Assembly: GCA_945903465.1 (NCBI GenBank)
Contig: CAMDOF010000022.1
Coordinates: 1 to 64,000 of the forward strand
Source: Opitutus sp. GAS368
GTDB taxonomy: Bacteria > Verrucomicrobiota > Verrucomicrobiia > Opitutales > Opitutaceae
DNA: 64,000 bases
Direction: 5' to 3'
The notes beneath the pieces are model-generated. The model was not told the DNA's origin and made no database searches. It saw nothing but the letters and a program-made list of their open reading frames with translations. The translations under genes were made by a program, and so were the position numbers. Below are positions 54,801 through 63,573 of the stretch, in pieces (within the stretch, counting starts at the first letter, position 1; each line of letters begins with the position of its first letter).

Positions 54801-55809
54801 GCCGGTGCTTCGCCATGAAAAGAGCGAGGGCCGGGATCGCGTCATCGGCGAGCGCTTGTTGCCAGGCCCATTGAAGATGGTTCACGAGGGACTGCAGTTC
54901 AGAGGCCGCGCGAACCCAGACGGTTTCCACGAGGGTGGCCCGAATGATTTTGTTGCCGCCGGTATTACCCACGTAGTCCGAGAGATCGACGAGCGTCGCC
55001 AATTCCTGCCAAAAGGCGACCTGCTGATTGGAGTGGGCGAGGCAGGTTTTGATCTTTTTAAAAATAGCGTCGAGTGACGATTTTTTATTCCAACGGGTGA
55101 CTGGGGTAAGATGAGCGCGCAAGGCGTCCTGCGCCTCCACGGAGCGGAGAGTGGCGGTGAGCGCGGGGATTTTTTTACAGAGTTCAGTGTAGGCGGGCAC
55201 GGAGGGTTCAGCGGCCGGCTGGAGGCAGCGGCGGCGGGTGTTAATAAAAGTGAGGGCATGCGTGATTTTCCACGATTGTGCGGTGGCGATGGCGGCGAGG
55301 ATCGGATCGCGGGAAAGCGTGGTAATCCACAGGGTGCGCACGAGGGGATCGAGATAGTCAGCATCGTTGGTGACGACCTCGGGCAGGACGGGGATCCCGC
55401 AAAGGGTACCCTCGTGCTGCAAGGTGCGCTGACAAAATGCGTGGATCGTGGAAACGGCGAGCAAATCGAGATCGATGATGGCGCGATCGAGGCGAGCTCG
55501 TGCGGCCGGATCGCCGAGCAACGGGCGGAGCGCGGCGATATCTCGGAAAGCGTTTCCCGCGAGCTCGTCGGGGGTTGGCGGTGCGGCGAGCTGGGTGAGG
55601 ACACGGCGGACGCGATCGGCGAGTTCGCGCGCGGCGTCTTTGGTGAAGGTAACCAGGAGCAGCTTGGCGAGATCGGGCAACGCGCCCTCGATTAAAAGTC
55701 GAGGAACGAGATGGCTGATCGAGTACGTCTTACCGGTGCCGGCGCTGGCTTCGACGACCGTGAGACCGGGAGCAAAAGGAGAGGTCTGGAGATTGAGTTC
55801 CGTTTCCAT
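51817..55809 (-). CDS. recB: exodeoxyribonuclease V beta subunit RecB
   Basis: A 1,330-residue protein, larger than E. coli RecB (1,180). UvrD-like helicase motifs: Walker A ASAGTGKT (21-28), Walker B VALIDESQDTDPRQF (about 380), VVTLHTAKGLEYP and LTYVALTRAQ. The C-terminal nuclease domain has VGTVVHAWIQ and GLIDWKTNRLG (about 1,228), with the catalytic Asp and Lys. Between the helicase and nuclease, about residues 960-1,130 are a Pro/Ala/Thr-rich low-complexity insertion (linker region) that explains the extra length. It starts 12 bases after recC and overlaps recD by four bases. It is needed for double-strand-break repair and degradation of foreign linear DNA. Confidence 0.96.
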   Translation of the reverse strand: METELNLQTSPFAPGLTVVEASAGTGKTYSISHLVPRLLIEGALPDLAKLLLVTFTKDAARELADRVRRVLTQLAAPPTPDELAGNAFRDIAALRPLLGDPAARARLDRAIIDLDLLAVSTIHAFCQRTLQHEGTLCGIPVLPEVVTNDADYLDPLVRTLWITTLSRDPILAAIATAQSWKITHALTFINTRRRCLQPAAEPSVPAYTELCKKIPALTATLRSVEAQDALRAHLTPVTRWNKKSSLDAIFKKIKTCLAHSNQQVAFWQELATLVDLSDYVGNTGGNKIIRATLVETVWVRAASELQSLVNHLQWAWQQALADDAIPALALFMAKHRLITHDGLIGTLYRALHREDHEGEQSSARLANRLADRYHVALIDESQDTDPRQFAIFERIFLRAHPRRRLLLVGDPKQAIFGFRGADLATYLAARARADTTYTLSKTFRAPAPLVDVINTFFQPATAFHHTAMVFTPARSGLNVNHQLWRKGQPCSPLEVWITPEADKKIYSSQSRRSSAFSERIASTIVDLLAHGKLRESPLAPAHAAASREREVTPKDFAVLVATHRQAGAMAHALQRRGVPAVINSGADVFATEEARDLQVLLGAILDPRRSARLRHALATRLIGLDAAAIHSLDTLLPTAPGTAARAEPVAAPSPAPAPSSWLELFGHWQATWTKQGLVALFAELERTTLPLNDRGVTQRLALTPLSGERRATNYRHLTDLLLSAARDIAPRPEELVRWLGQQITRAEDRVDAEERKLQLSSDRAAVQVVTLHTAKGLEYPLVFCPYLADPLKKTKACEKISGRPTVQNPIPTDTLLNLDLCTVDDQARHRQALLAAQLEERLRLTYVALTRAQVRLWICSYSSTKDDLASPLDWLWRPPLEAATHRNYSTEWVALAQKDRATRHEQALRALGARACEENPPDNDLRAPPLTPADQADPTATPAAGLIVFRSPPEPTTDVFSQPDPAIATSGRLGRGTTADLPSPGDSSHWGALPAPFVPPSWRITSFSALTREPHAHGTPSAAHEPAPAPAAHLAAALDHPTATIPANDPGTTTSRLINQGDASSAAAGTSPAASGAPAPAFLNAPSNALVGTVVHAWIQTWDLSPLAPIDEPHAPLKQQLATASLPGLREGQPAWLPTLHALFSDLREIHLPGWGETPLHTLCPDAHGSEWNFHLPLAGRLSIKALADCFERHAHPDHRSYAPILAAVSEEKFEGLLQGFIDRLARHGSQWGLIDWKTNRLGPLLTDYETPALLRCAMDSHYLLQTHLYLIALRRYLRSGGHGDAPITGAWLVFLRAIAPGETRGVLHIDPPPAMLDALDQLFASALTP

Positions 55810-55821
55810 AGGAGGCGGTGA

Positions 55822-58800
55822 TCAGGCGCGGGCGCGGGCGTTTGCAGGGTTGGGCGGAGCGGGCGCGGGCGTCGCCGCGGCAGCAGCGGGCGCGGGCGTT
55901 GCCGCGGGCGGGGTGGGCGGCGTGCTCGGTTTGCCGAGCCACCACTGCTCGAGGGGCGCGGCGACGCGGCGCGCCCAATCGAGCCACGCTGCGGCGGAGG
56001 CGCCGGTGAAGGGATCTTGATCGCGCCACGCGAGGTGGGCGGCGGGCGCGAGACCTTCACCCGCGGGACTCTGCTCGAAGGGCTCGCGCTGCCAAGCGGC
56101 TTCGGCCGCTTCCAAAGCCGTGGTGCCGTCGGCTTTTTGGAGAGTCGTGTGCAGCGCCTGCGATGTTTCCGGTGCAAATGCCAACGGGCTATTCTGGCCA
56201 GCGCGGTAGCCGGCCAGCAGCGTTTCGAGATGCGCGCGCGCCTCGGCTGGGGCGCAGCCGGCGAGCAGGCGTTGCGGCTCTTCATCGGTACTGGCGATTT
56301 GACAGGTGACCGGGCGGTTGAGTTGGAGGGTCGCCGCCAGAGTGTGAATGAATGCCCCCAATTGGTACTTGGGCTTTTTGTCGTACTTGCCGGTTCGATA
56401 AATGAGGACCCAAGGGAGTGGCGCGGGATCAGGGGAATAGCCCAGCAGGACTTCGCCGGTGAGCGTCGCCATCGAGGGAAATTCCAAGGTGATCTTTTCC
56501 AGCTTGGTCTGGGGCAAGAGCGGCGAGAGCGCCGCGATCAGCGGAGCGAGGTTGTGTTGATGGGCGTCCCATACGAGGCGACCGAGGGCGCCGGGCGGGA
56601 GGCGACGTTCCGCGATGAGGCGGGCCCCGATCTCAGCGGGCTCGGCCTGAGCCCCGGGGGCCTGCGCGGCGAGGGCGGCGGCGTTGACGTGGTACGATTG
56701 CAATCCGTCGAGGTGGAGCGGGGGATCGTCGAGGGCTTGGTCGTCGTCGTCGTCGTCTTTCGTTTCGATGTCCAATGCGCGCAACCAGCCTGCGGCGGGA
56801 TCCTTCCAAAAGCGGATGAGCTGGTCGATGGTGATGACGTTCCCCGCCGGCGCCGAGTCTGCCTGATCGAGAGGGCGGGGCGGTGCAAACGATGCGCTGA
56901 GCCGTTGCGTGCTCCCGGTGATTTGAGCCGCGATGCTCGCCGCGTCGGCGTCAAAAGAGCGGGGCAGCGGTGAGCCTGGGATAAAATAATCCGCCGCAAA
57001 CGGCTGGATCGCATGGTGCCGCACCAGTTGCTTTTCGAGCGTGGTTCCCCCCTCCGCTGGGCGAACCGTGGCCGCGGCGGTGCGCAGGAGATCTTCCACG
57101 CAGGAGGCGAGCGGTCCATCGTGCGCGGTGCGCAGACTCCGGTTGGCGGCGGTGAGGATCAGGCGATCGGTCGGGGCGAGCAGCGCGTCCAGAAACCATT
57201 GCCGGTCCTGCTGGCGGCGGTCCTCGTCCCAACGCTCGGGTTTGTGTCCAAGAAGGTCCCACGCGGGGTGGCGCGAGGAGCGGGGGAACTGGCCGTCTTG
57301 CAACCCGAGCAAAGCAAAGACGCGACAGGGTAGGCCGTGAAGTTGATCAAGGCGCCCAAGCAAAATTTCCCCGCCCATACTCGTGCGCAAGCTGGTGGCG
57401 CGCTCGAGGCTTGGTTCGAGCCAGTCAATCACAGCGCCCACATCGAGTTCGGGTTTCGCCTTGACCGCTTTAAGTTCGCTGATGAGGCGAAGGACGGCGG
57501 CGGTGGCCTCATCGTGCACGGTGGCGGCCAGTAAGGTGGTGACGGTCGTCTCGAGCCGACGCGCCCAATCCTCGGCGGGAGCGTCTCGTTGCCAGATTAA
57601 TTGCTGATCAGCCAAGCGGGTCAGCCAATTTAAAAAGCGGAGACGGGCCGCGTCTGCTTGGGGCAGTTCGGGGGCGAGGGGATGGACCCACTCGGACGCG
57701 GCGTCGCGAGCTTGGGCGATTGGGCCCAGCCATAGGCCCGCGAGGGCGCGATCCAAGGCGGCGCGCCACGTGCCGGTCGCGTCGCCGTACGGGCGCGAGG
57801 CCGCATCGATATCATGAGTCAATCCCGAGTGGCGCAGAGTATCGGCCAGTTGCCGGAGCGTTTCCGGTTCACCAGCGATCTCCAGATGATTTTGAATAGC
57901 CGTCAGGGTGAGTAACTCCATGAGCTCGCTGGCCGTATGGCGCCCGGTGGCTAGACGCAGTAAGGCGAGGAGTGCGCCCGCGACGACGTTGGCCTCGCGG
58001 GCGGGGATCGCGGTGAGACGCACGGGCAACGGATGGCCGCCGCGGCGCAAAATGCCAGGTGCGAGGGCCGCATAGGCCTCGAAGTCGGTCACGGCGACGA
58101 GGACTTCTTCGGGACGGAGTCCGGGCAGATCAGTGAATGCGCGGAATAATTCATCGCGGAGCACTTCGAGTTCACGTCGAGGGCTGTGGCAGGCGTGGAT
58201 TTGTACGCTGACGTCAGTGGCCAAGATGAACGGGCGGGCCTCGGAGGCGGGTGCGGGGGTGTTCCCAAGATCGGGCGACGGTAGCGGTGCGCCGGCGGGA
58301 AGGCGTTGGGCTCGAACGTCGCATTGCACTCTCTGCAACAAAGACGCGTTGGCCGGGGCGATTTCGTCGTTTTCGGAAAATTCGGGCCAGGCTTCGTAAT
58401 CAGGAGAGAGCGCTTCTAGCAGGAGGAAATTGCCAACGGCATGCTGACCGAGGGAGGCCAGCAGGGGATGCCCGCCGAGTTCGCGGGCATCTTCAGAGTG
58501 GCTGTCCGCGAGCGCGGCTTGGAAACGCGCGCGGCGAGTCTGGTCGCCGAGATAGCCCAGCGACGGCAAGAGCATGTGAATGGAAACGGGGCGGCCCCGG
58601 CGGGCGAGGCATTGCAGGGTGCGGAGGAGGAGCGGATCGAGAACGTCCTCACCGATGACGAACACCGGTGGCGCGTGGGGTGTCGCCGTCTCGTCAGCGC
58701 GGGTCTGGTCGATGCTCGGAAGCAGGCGCGCAGGGTGGGGAGGGCTGGCCGGTGATTCGCTGAGGGTGCGCCAGAGAGCGCGTTGCCACGCCTCATCAAC

Positions 58801-59307
58801 GCCGGCGGGGCCATTCGTCGCGCCCTCGCCGAGGCCCTCCCCCTTGCTCCAAAGATTCGGCCAGTCCGGCCGGTGGCGCATATAGCGATCGAACTGCTGC
58901 GCGAGCAATTGCGCGTAGGCGAAACGATCGCGTGCCAGAAGCGGCCGTTTCACGTCGTGGCCCAGTTGGGCGGCGAAGTCATCGACGAGCGGGAGAATCC
59001 GCCACCGCATTTGGTCCGGCGCCCAGGCGGCGTGAGCCTCCGCGAAGGCTCGGTCGCGTTCATCGGTGTTGAAGTGGCGCTTGAAGTATTCGGAGGGTTG
59101 CAGGAAATCGAAGCCCATGCTGAGCCCCAGCTCACGAGCCAGCCGCACCTTGAGCCAGTCCGCCATCTGCGCCGACGGGAGGACGACCGGTATCGGGCGA
59201 GGCAAGCCCGTGGCGCGCAAGGTGAGGGTGCGGGCGGCGGCTAATCTCGGCAACAATTGCGCAAAAAGCTCATCGCTGCGGGCGGCTAGGTACAGGTACG
59301 GGCTCAT
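55822..59307 (-). CDS. recC: exodeoxyribonuclease V gamma subunit RecC
   Basis: A 1,161-residue protein (E. coli 1,122). It begins SPYLYLAARSDELFAQLLPRL with the inactive helicase-like fold, and carries family motifs LRDELFRAFTDLPGLRPEEVLV and GRHTASELMELLTL, and ALLGLQDGQFPR. It has an inactive nuclease-like C-terminal domain and an Ala/Pro-rich tail of about 40 residues (PAAAAATPAPAPP) not usual for RecC. It recognises Chi and splits the DNA strands in the complex. First gene of recC-recB-recD. The promoter should lie in the 420-base region to its right. Confidence 0.95.
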   Translation of the reverse strand: MSPYLYLAARSDELFAQLLPRLAAARTLTLRATGLPRPIPVVLPSAQMADWLKVRLARELGLSMGFDFLQPSEYFKRHFNTDERDRAFAEAHAAWAPDQMRWRILPLVDDFAAQLGHDVKRPLLARDRFAYAQLLAQQFDRYMRHRPDWPNLWSKGEGLGEGATNGPAGVDEAWQRALWRTLSESPASPPHPARLLPSIDQTRADETATPHAPPVFVIGEDVLDPLLLRTLQCLARRGRPVSIHMLLPSLGYLGDQTRRARFQAALADSHSEDARELGGHPLLASLGQHAVGNFLLLEALSPDYEAWPEFSENDEIAPANASLLQRVQCDVRAQRLPAGAPLPSPDLGNTPAPASEARPFILATDVSVQIHACHSPRRELEVLRDELFRAFTDLPGLRPEEVLVAVTDFEAYAALAPGILRRGGHPLPVRLTAIPAREANVVAGALLALLRLATGRHTASELMELLTLTAIQNHLEIAGEPETLRQLADTLRHSGLTHDIDAASRPYGDATGTWRAALDRALAGLWLGPIAQARDAASEWVHPLAPELPQADAARLRFLNWLTRLADQQLIWQRDAPAEDWARRLETTVTTLLAATVHDEATAAVLRLISELKAVKAKPELDVGAVIDWLEPSLERATSLRTSMGGEILLGRLDQLHGLPCRVFALLGLQDGQFPRSSRHPAWDLLGHKPERWDEDRRQQDRQWFLDALLAPTDRLILTAANRSLRTAHDGPLASCVEDLLRTAAATVRPAEGGTTLEKQLVRHHAIQPFAADYFIPGSPLPRSFDADAASIAAQITGSTQRLSASFAPPRPLDQADSAPAGNVITIDQLIRFWKDPAAGWLRALDIETKDDDDDDQALDDPPLHLDGLQSYHVNAAALAAQAPGAQAEPAEIGARLIAERRLPPGALGRLVWDAHQHNLAPLIAALSPLLPQTKLEKITLEFPSMATLTGEVLLGYSPDPAPLPWVLIYRTGKYDKKPKYQLGAFIHTLAATLQLNRPVTCQIASTDEEPQRLLAGCAPAEARAHLETLLAGYRAGQNSPLAFAPETSQALHTTLQKADGTTALEAAEAAWQREPFEQSPAGEGLAPAAHLAWRDQDPFTGASAAAWLDWARRVAAPLEQWWLGKPSTPPTPPAATPAPAAAAATPAPAPPNPANARARA

Positions 59308-59362
59308 TGAAAGTGCGGGAAAAGGGCGGAAAAAGTTCGAGGCACAGGCGGTGTTTTAAATT

Positions 59363-59475
59363 GGGACGGACTCAGCGGTTGAGGACAACGGGTATCTTTG
59401 TTTGATGGCAGGACGCGAGGATCGGCCCGAACAAGGCGGGACGGACTCAGCGGTTGAGGACAATGGGTATCTTTG
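59363..59475. repeat. 38-bp direct repeat, period 75, upstream of recC
   Basis: Copies at 59363-59400 and 59438-59475 differ at one base (GGACAAC versus GGACAAT). The 37 bases between them are unrelated. Confidence 0.88.
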
Positions 59476-59713
59476 ATGGTGCGGCGTTAGCATCGAGACC
59501 CTCTTTTCATGGGCCACAGCTTACAGCGTGGCTAGGACATCGGCGGTCCTACCCGGCGCCTGGCGAGCAAATAGCTGGCAGGGTCCGACCGCACCGCCGC
59601 GCGTCTCGCTGCGATCTGGTTATAGATCCCAGCGCAGGCTCATCGCCTCATCGCCCAGGGCCCCTCTGAGATTTTCAGATTTTTTCGTTCCCACCTCTTC
59701 ATTATGAGGAAAC

Positions 59714-59727
59714 ATTGGAGCTCCAAT
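59714..59727 (+). promoter_or_regulatory. palindrome covering the ribosome-binding site of the TonB receptor
   Basis: ATTGGAGCTCCAAT is a perfect 14-bp palindrome ending two bases before the ATG at 59729. The GGAG in it is a good Shine-Dalgarno sequence, rare in this window. In RNA it could form a hairpin that hides the site, or in DNA an operator for a dimeric protein. Confidence 0.5.
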
Positions 59728-59728
59728 C

Positions 59729-62668
59729 ATGAATACCAAAAACCCAAGAAAACCCGCCGCCCTCATGGCGGTGCTCGCGGCGGCACTGGCTATGACCGCC
59801 GCGTTTGCTCAGAAAATTGACCAGGCGTCGGCCGCTAACTCGCAGGAATCGGTCAGGCTTGAAAAATTCGTCGTGACGGGTTCCCTGATTAAACGACTCG
59901 AGGGCGAGAGCGCTTTGCCGGTGCAGACGATCACGCGCATGGAAATTGAGGAGCAGGGCATTGTCAGTGCGGAGCAACTCCTCTCGATGCTCAACATCAA
60001 CGGCAACGGCTTGGATAATCTCGCGAGTAATGCCGACGTCGTGTCGGGCGCGGCGCGAGGTAACAACGGTGCGAGCTCGGCTAATTTACGGGGGCAGGGC
60101 GCGGGCGCGACGCTCGTGCTCTTGAATGGCCGCCGGGTCGCCTCCCACGGATTAAACGGCGGCGTCGTTGATCTGAATTCCATTCCTTTTGCGGCGCTGG
60201 AACGGGTGGAGACACTCAAAGACGGCGCTTCCGCGATTTATGGCACCGATGCCGTCGGTGGCGTGATCAACTTTATCTTGCGCACCAATTATCAGGGCAT
60301 CAGCGCCGGCGTCGCCACCGACGTGACCGAGCAGGGCGGCGGCGCGATCAACCGCGTCTCGCTGCTCGCCGGTTTCGGCGATCTCAATCGGGATAAATTT
60401 AATATTCTCACGTCCTTGGCCGTCTCGGATCATAAGCAATTGCGCGGCGATCAACGCGATTTCATTAACACGTTTCAACCAAATCGCGGTTTGTCGGTGG
60501 ATACCCGCGGTACCCCCATTGCCACGATTTTTCCTCTGACCACGCTGTATTCGGCGATCAGTCGCGACAATCTTGATAACACCGGTCGGAGCACCGGCCC
60601 GGCCGATCCGCAGAATCCCGCGGTGCGCATGAGCGGCGGTATTAATATCGTCGATCTCCCCGGTGGTGCGGGCTACCCGGGCCTCGACGGTATGGGGCCT
60701 TACGACGAGAAACTCTGGGCGACGCCCACGGCCAAGTACGCCTCGGCTTGGGACACCGGCCGGGCCGCCGTTCTGCAGCAACCCGTGCGAAACTCAAACT
60801 GGGTGACCCGGGGAACTTTTAAAATCGGCGAGCACCGCTTGATCGGTGAGGCGGTTCTCGGGCGCTCCGAGTCGAGCAAAAGTTTCTCGGCCAACCAGAT
60901 CACCAGCGCCGTCAGTACTTCCAATACCTCGCTCCCGAATGGCACCGCGGTTCCGAACCCCTTTCGCAACCTCGCTTATCCCAGTACGGGCGCGGACTAC
61001 ACCCGCGTTTTCAATGCCCTCCTCGCCTACTTCCCGGAGATCGCCCCGAACCGCGGCCTGCCTTTGGCCTTCCGCTGGCGCGCCACGCCGCTGGGCAACC
61101 GCGCGATCGACACGAGAAGTGATACCGAGCGTTTTTTTGTCGGCTTGGAGGGGCCACTCTCCTTCCTCGCGCAATGGGATTATCGCCTCGGGGCGTCTCA
61201 GTCGAAGAGCAAGAGCAGCTCCCTCTTGAAGAGTGGTTACTTCTATTACCAGCCCTTCGCCGACCTCATTAACACGGGCGTCCTCAACCCTTTTTCCTAC
61301 ACGCAGACGCCCCAGGCTCTCGCCGCGCTCGACAAAGTCCGCGCCGACGGCGTCCAACTCTACGGCGGTATCTTTACGGCACAGAATGCGGATTTCACGG
61401 CCTCGGGTCCCCTCTTCACGCTTCCCGCGGGGAGCGTGATGGCGGCGGCGGGCGCCGATTGGCGCGTCGAGAAATACACGTTCGCCGGCGATCAGCGGGC
61501 GAACGCCAACACGACTGAGGCCCTGATCTTTAATGCCCCGTTCGACAACGCCAACGCCACCGCCGGCGAGCGCAAGCGCACGATCAAATCTGTTTTTGCC
61601 GAGTGGCAGGTTCCGGTTTTCAAGGGGCTGGATCTCAATCCTGCGGTGCGGTCGGATGAATACACCGGCTTTGGCCGGACCACCAATCCCAAGGTGACGC
61701 TCCGTTATGCCGCCTCCGATAAATTCCTCGTCCGCAGTACCTACAGCACGGGCTTTCGCGTCCCGACGTTTAATCAATTGTTCAACCCCACGACGTTGAC
61801 GACTTATGCCGGCAATGACTTCCCTGATCCCGCGCTCGGAACCAACGGAATCATCACGCCGGCGGCCCCTGCGGTGAAGCCGGACGTCCTCAGCGGTGGT
61901 AAGCGCGACCTCGGGCCGGAGGGCGCCACGATGTACTCGGCGGGTATCGTCTTCGCCCCGACGCGCCACTTGAGCGGTAACCTCGACTGGTGGTCAATTG
62001 AGCGGGATGGCACGATTCAAATTCTCAGCCTCACGCAGTTGGCCTCGAATTATAATTTGTTCAACGATCGTTTCCTGCGGAACGCGTCGGGCAATCTGCT
62101 CGCCGTGGACACACGGTGGATCAATGCGGGCGCGACTGTCACCAAGGGGGTCGAGTTTGGCCTGCGCGGCGCTACGGAGTTGGCGGGCGGCAAACTCTCC
62201 AGCGGTTTCGATGTCTCCTATCTGCTTGAGAAAAAATCCCGCTTGCTCGCCAGCGCGCCCTTCGGCCCGAGCGAGATTGGGCAATGGACGCGCTCCAACG
62301 ATCTTGGTATCCGCTGGAAACATACAGCCTTCGTGAGTTATCGCAAGGGGCGCTGGTCCGGCTCTTTCAACCAGCTTTATCGCGGCGGCTACGTCGATCA
62401 GGTCTTGCCCGGCGTCGCCAACGGCACGATCCGGCCCAGCGATTGGAATGCCAAGGTCAGGCCCTACAGCATTTACAGTTTCAGCCTCACCTATCGCGGA
62501 CTGAAAAATATGACCGTGATCGCTGGCGTTAAAAATCTGCTCAACACCGAGCCTCCTTTCTCCGTGGCTTATGACAGCAACACCGGCGCGGGTAGCAGTT
62601 GGGAACCGCGGGTCGCTGATCCGCGGGGCCGCTCTTATACGTTGCGCGTCGATTACACGTTTCGCTGA
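59729..62668 (+). CDS. TonB-dependent receptor (no carboxypeptidase-like domain)
   Basis: A 979-residue receptor. Signal peptide (LMAVLAAALAMTAAFAQ), TonB-box-like segment (VRLEKFVVTGSLIKR), plug domain with NLRGQGAGATLVLLNGRR, LNSIPFAALERVETLKDG and ASAIYGTDAVGGVINF, then the barrel, ending SYTLRVDYTFR. The plug and TonB-box are of the type seen in receptors for oligosaccharides or peptides in Proteobacteria and Verrucomicrobiota. It is the only large receptor here with no N-terminal regulatory-like domain. Monocistronic by appearance; its translation start lies behind a palindromic ribosome-binding site. Confidence 0.93.
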   Translation: MNTKNPRKPAALMAVLAAALAMTAAFAQKIDQASAANSQESVRLEKFVVTGSLIKRLEGESALPVQTITRMEIEEQGIVSAEQLLSMLNINGNGLDNLASNADVVSGAARGNNGASSANLRGQGAGATLVLLNGRRVASHGLNGGVVDLNSIPFAALERVETLKDGASAIYGTDAVGGVINFILRTNYQGISAGVATDVTEQGGGAINRVSLLAGFGDLNRDKFNILTSLAVSDHKQLRGDQRDFINTFQPNRGLSVDTRGTPIATIFPLTTLYSAISRDNLDNTGRSTGPADPQNPAVRMSGGINIVDLPGGAGYPGLDGMGPYDEKLWATPTAKYASAWDTGRAAVLQQPVRNSNWVTRGTFKIGEHRLIGEAVLGRSESSKSFSANQITSAVSTSNTSLPNGTAVPNPFRNLAYPSTGADYTRVFNALLAYFPEIAPNRGLPLAFRWRATPLGNRAIDTRSDTERFFVGLEGPLSFLAQWDYRLGASQSKSKSSSLLKSGYFYYQPFADLINTGVLNPFSYTQTPQALAALDKVRADGVQLYGGIFTAQNADFTASGPLFTLPAGSVMAAAGADWRVEKYTFAGDQRANANTTEALIFNAPFDNANATAGERKRTIKSVFAEWQVPVFKGLDLNPAVRSDEYTGFGRTTNPKVTLRYAASDKFLVRSTYSTGFRVPTFNQLFNPTTLTTYAGNDFPDPALGTNGIITPAAPAVKPDVLSGGKRDLGPEGATMYSAGIVFAPTRHLSGNLDWWSIERDGTIQILSLTQLASNYNLFNDRFLRNASGNLLAVDTRWINAGATVTKGVEFGLRGATELAGGKLSSGFDVSYLLEKKSRLLASAPFGPSEIGQWTRSNDLGIRWKHTAFVSYRKGRWSGSFNQLYRGGYVDQVLPGVANGTIRPSDWNAKVRPYSIYSFSLTYRGLKNMTVIAGVKNLLNTEPPFSVAYDSNTGAGSSWEPRVADPRGRSYTLRVDYTFR

Positions 62669-63117
62669 TCCGCTGCCACGGGTCCCGCCGGTCCACCCCG
62701 CCTCGGCCTCTGCGGGTGCCGGTTCGCCGGGCGGAGGCACGTCGACGCCGGTTCAGCGCGAAGTCGACGGAGTCGATTCCGGGGCGGGCGACGGCTCGCC
62801 TCGCGCTGGCGGGGATCGGGCCGGGTCATCTCGCCGCGGTTCGCGCGTAGATTGTTGGGCGCCGCTTCGACGTCTTCCTCCCGCTCGCGGTGGGCCTGCT
62901 GCCCTGAGCGCATGAGGAGTGAGCGCCCCGCGCCGGCTCGCCCTTCACCTGAACCAGCTCGGCGGGCCGCTCCGCACTTGGGCCAGCCTGGCCATGGCGG
63001 GCGATCAGAGCCGGTTCGTACGGTCCCCGCGGTTTTGGCCCCCCCGGTTTTTTGTGGGTTTCAGCTTGCTTGTGGACTTGCGATTCAGGCCGGACTTGTC
63101 CTCGTTCAGTCCCACCT
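62669..63117. other. gap of about 450 bases with no recognisable gene
   Basis: GC-rich sequence between two plus-strand genes. The open frames are Arg/Pro-rich. No clear terminator is seen after the receptor gene. Confidence 0.4.
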
Positions 63118-63573
63118 ATGACCAAGCCAAAATTCTTCACCATCGTACTCGTTACCGCCTGCTTCGCCGCGCAACCGGTGCTTTTCTCCGCCGCTTCAAA
63201 AGCGGCGCCCGTCCCCTCGGGTCTCGCCGCCCAGACCGGGCTCGTCGGCGAGTTTTCGGGCGAGTGGCGCGGCAAGGATGATTCCAGCGGTACCTTGAAA
63301 GTGAAATTTAGCCGCGGGCAAGATTCCGCTTGGACCGCGCAGTCGGTCTTCGCCTTTGAAGGCACCGAAATCCCGACGACCACCAAGTCCGTCAAGGTCG
63401 ATGGCGTCAAAGTTGAATTCGTGCTCGCCTGGCAAGTCCAAGGGACCTCCGCTTCCAGCACCCTCAAAGGCGAGTTGCAGGGAGATAAGCTGGAAGGAAC
63501 CTACGAGAGCACGACTGCGGAAGGTGCCGCGACCGGGACGTGGAAGACGACGCGGACGCCCGCGCGCTCTTGA
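63118..63573 (+). CDS. small secreted beta-rich protein of unknown function
   Basis: A 151-residue product from ATG 63118, chosen because it opens a signal peptide (KFFTIVLVTACFAAQPVLFS). The mature 120 residues have a repeated strand pattern of the type GEFSGEWRGKDDSSGTLKVK and LKGELQGDKLEGTYEST, as in small lipocalin-like or calycin-like beta barrels of secreted proteins. The Gly-Lys-rich turns and lack of Cys fit this. No family can be named. A long minus-strand frame over the same DNA lacks a motif and is not taken as a gene. Confidence 0.7.
   Translation: MTKPKFFTIVLVTACFAAQPVLFSAASKAAPVPSGLAAQTGLVGEFSGEWRGKDDSSGTLKVKFSRGQDSAWTAQSVFAFEGTEIPTTTKSVKVDGVKVEFVLAWQVQGTSASSTLKGELQGDKLEGTYESTTAEGAATGTWKTTRTPARS

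Larger units (their letters stand above)
59308..59728. other. divergent region between recC and a TonB receptor gene
   Basis: About 420 bases holding promoters for both genes. It contains the 75-bp-period repeat and the palindrome just before the receptor start, listed separately. No gene seen. Confidence 0.5.
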
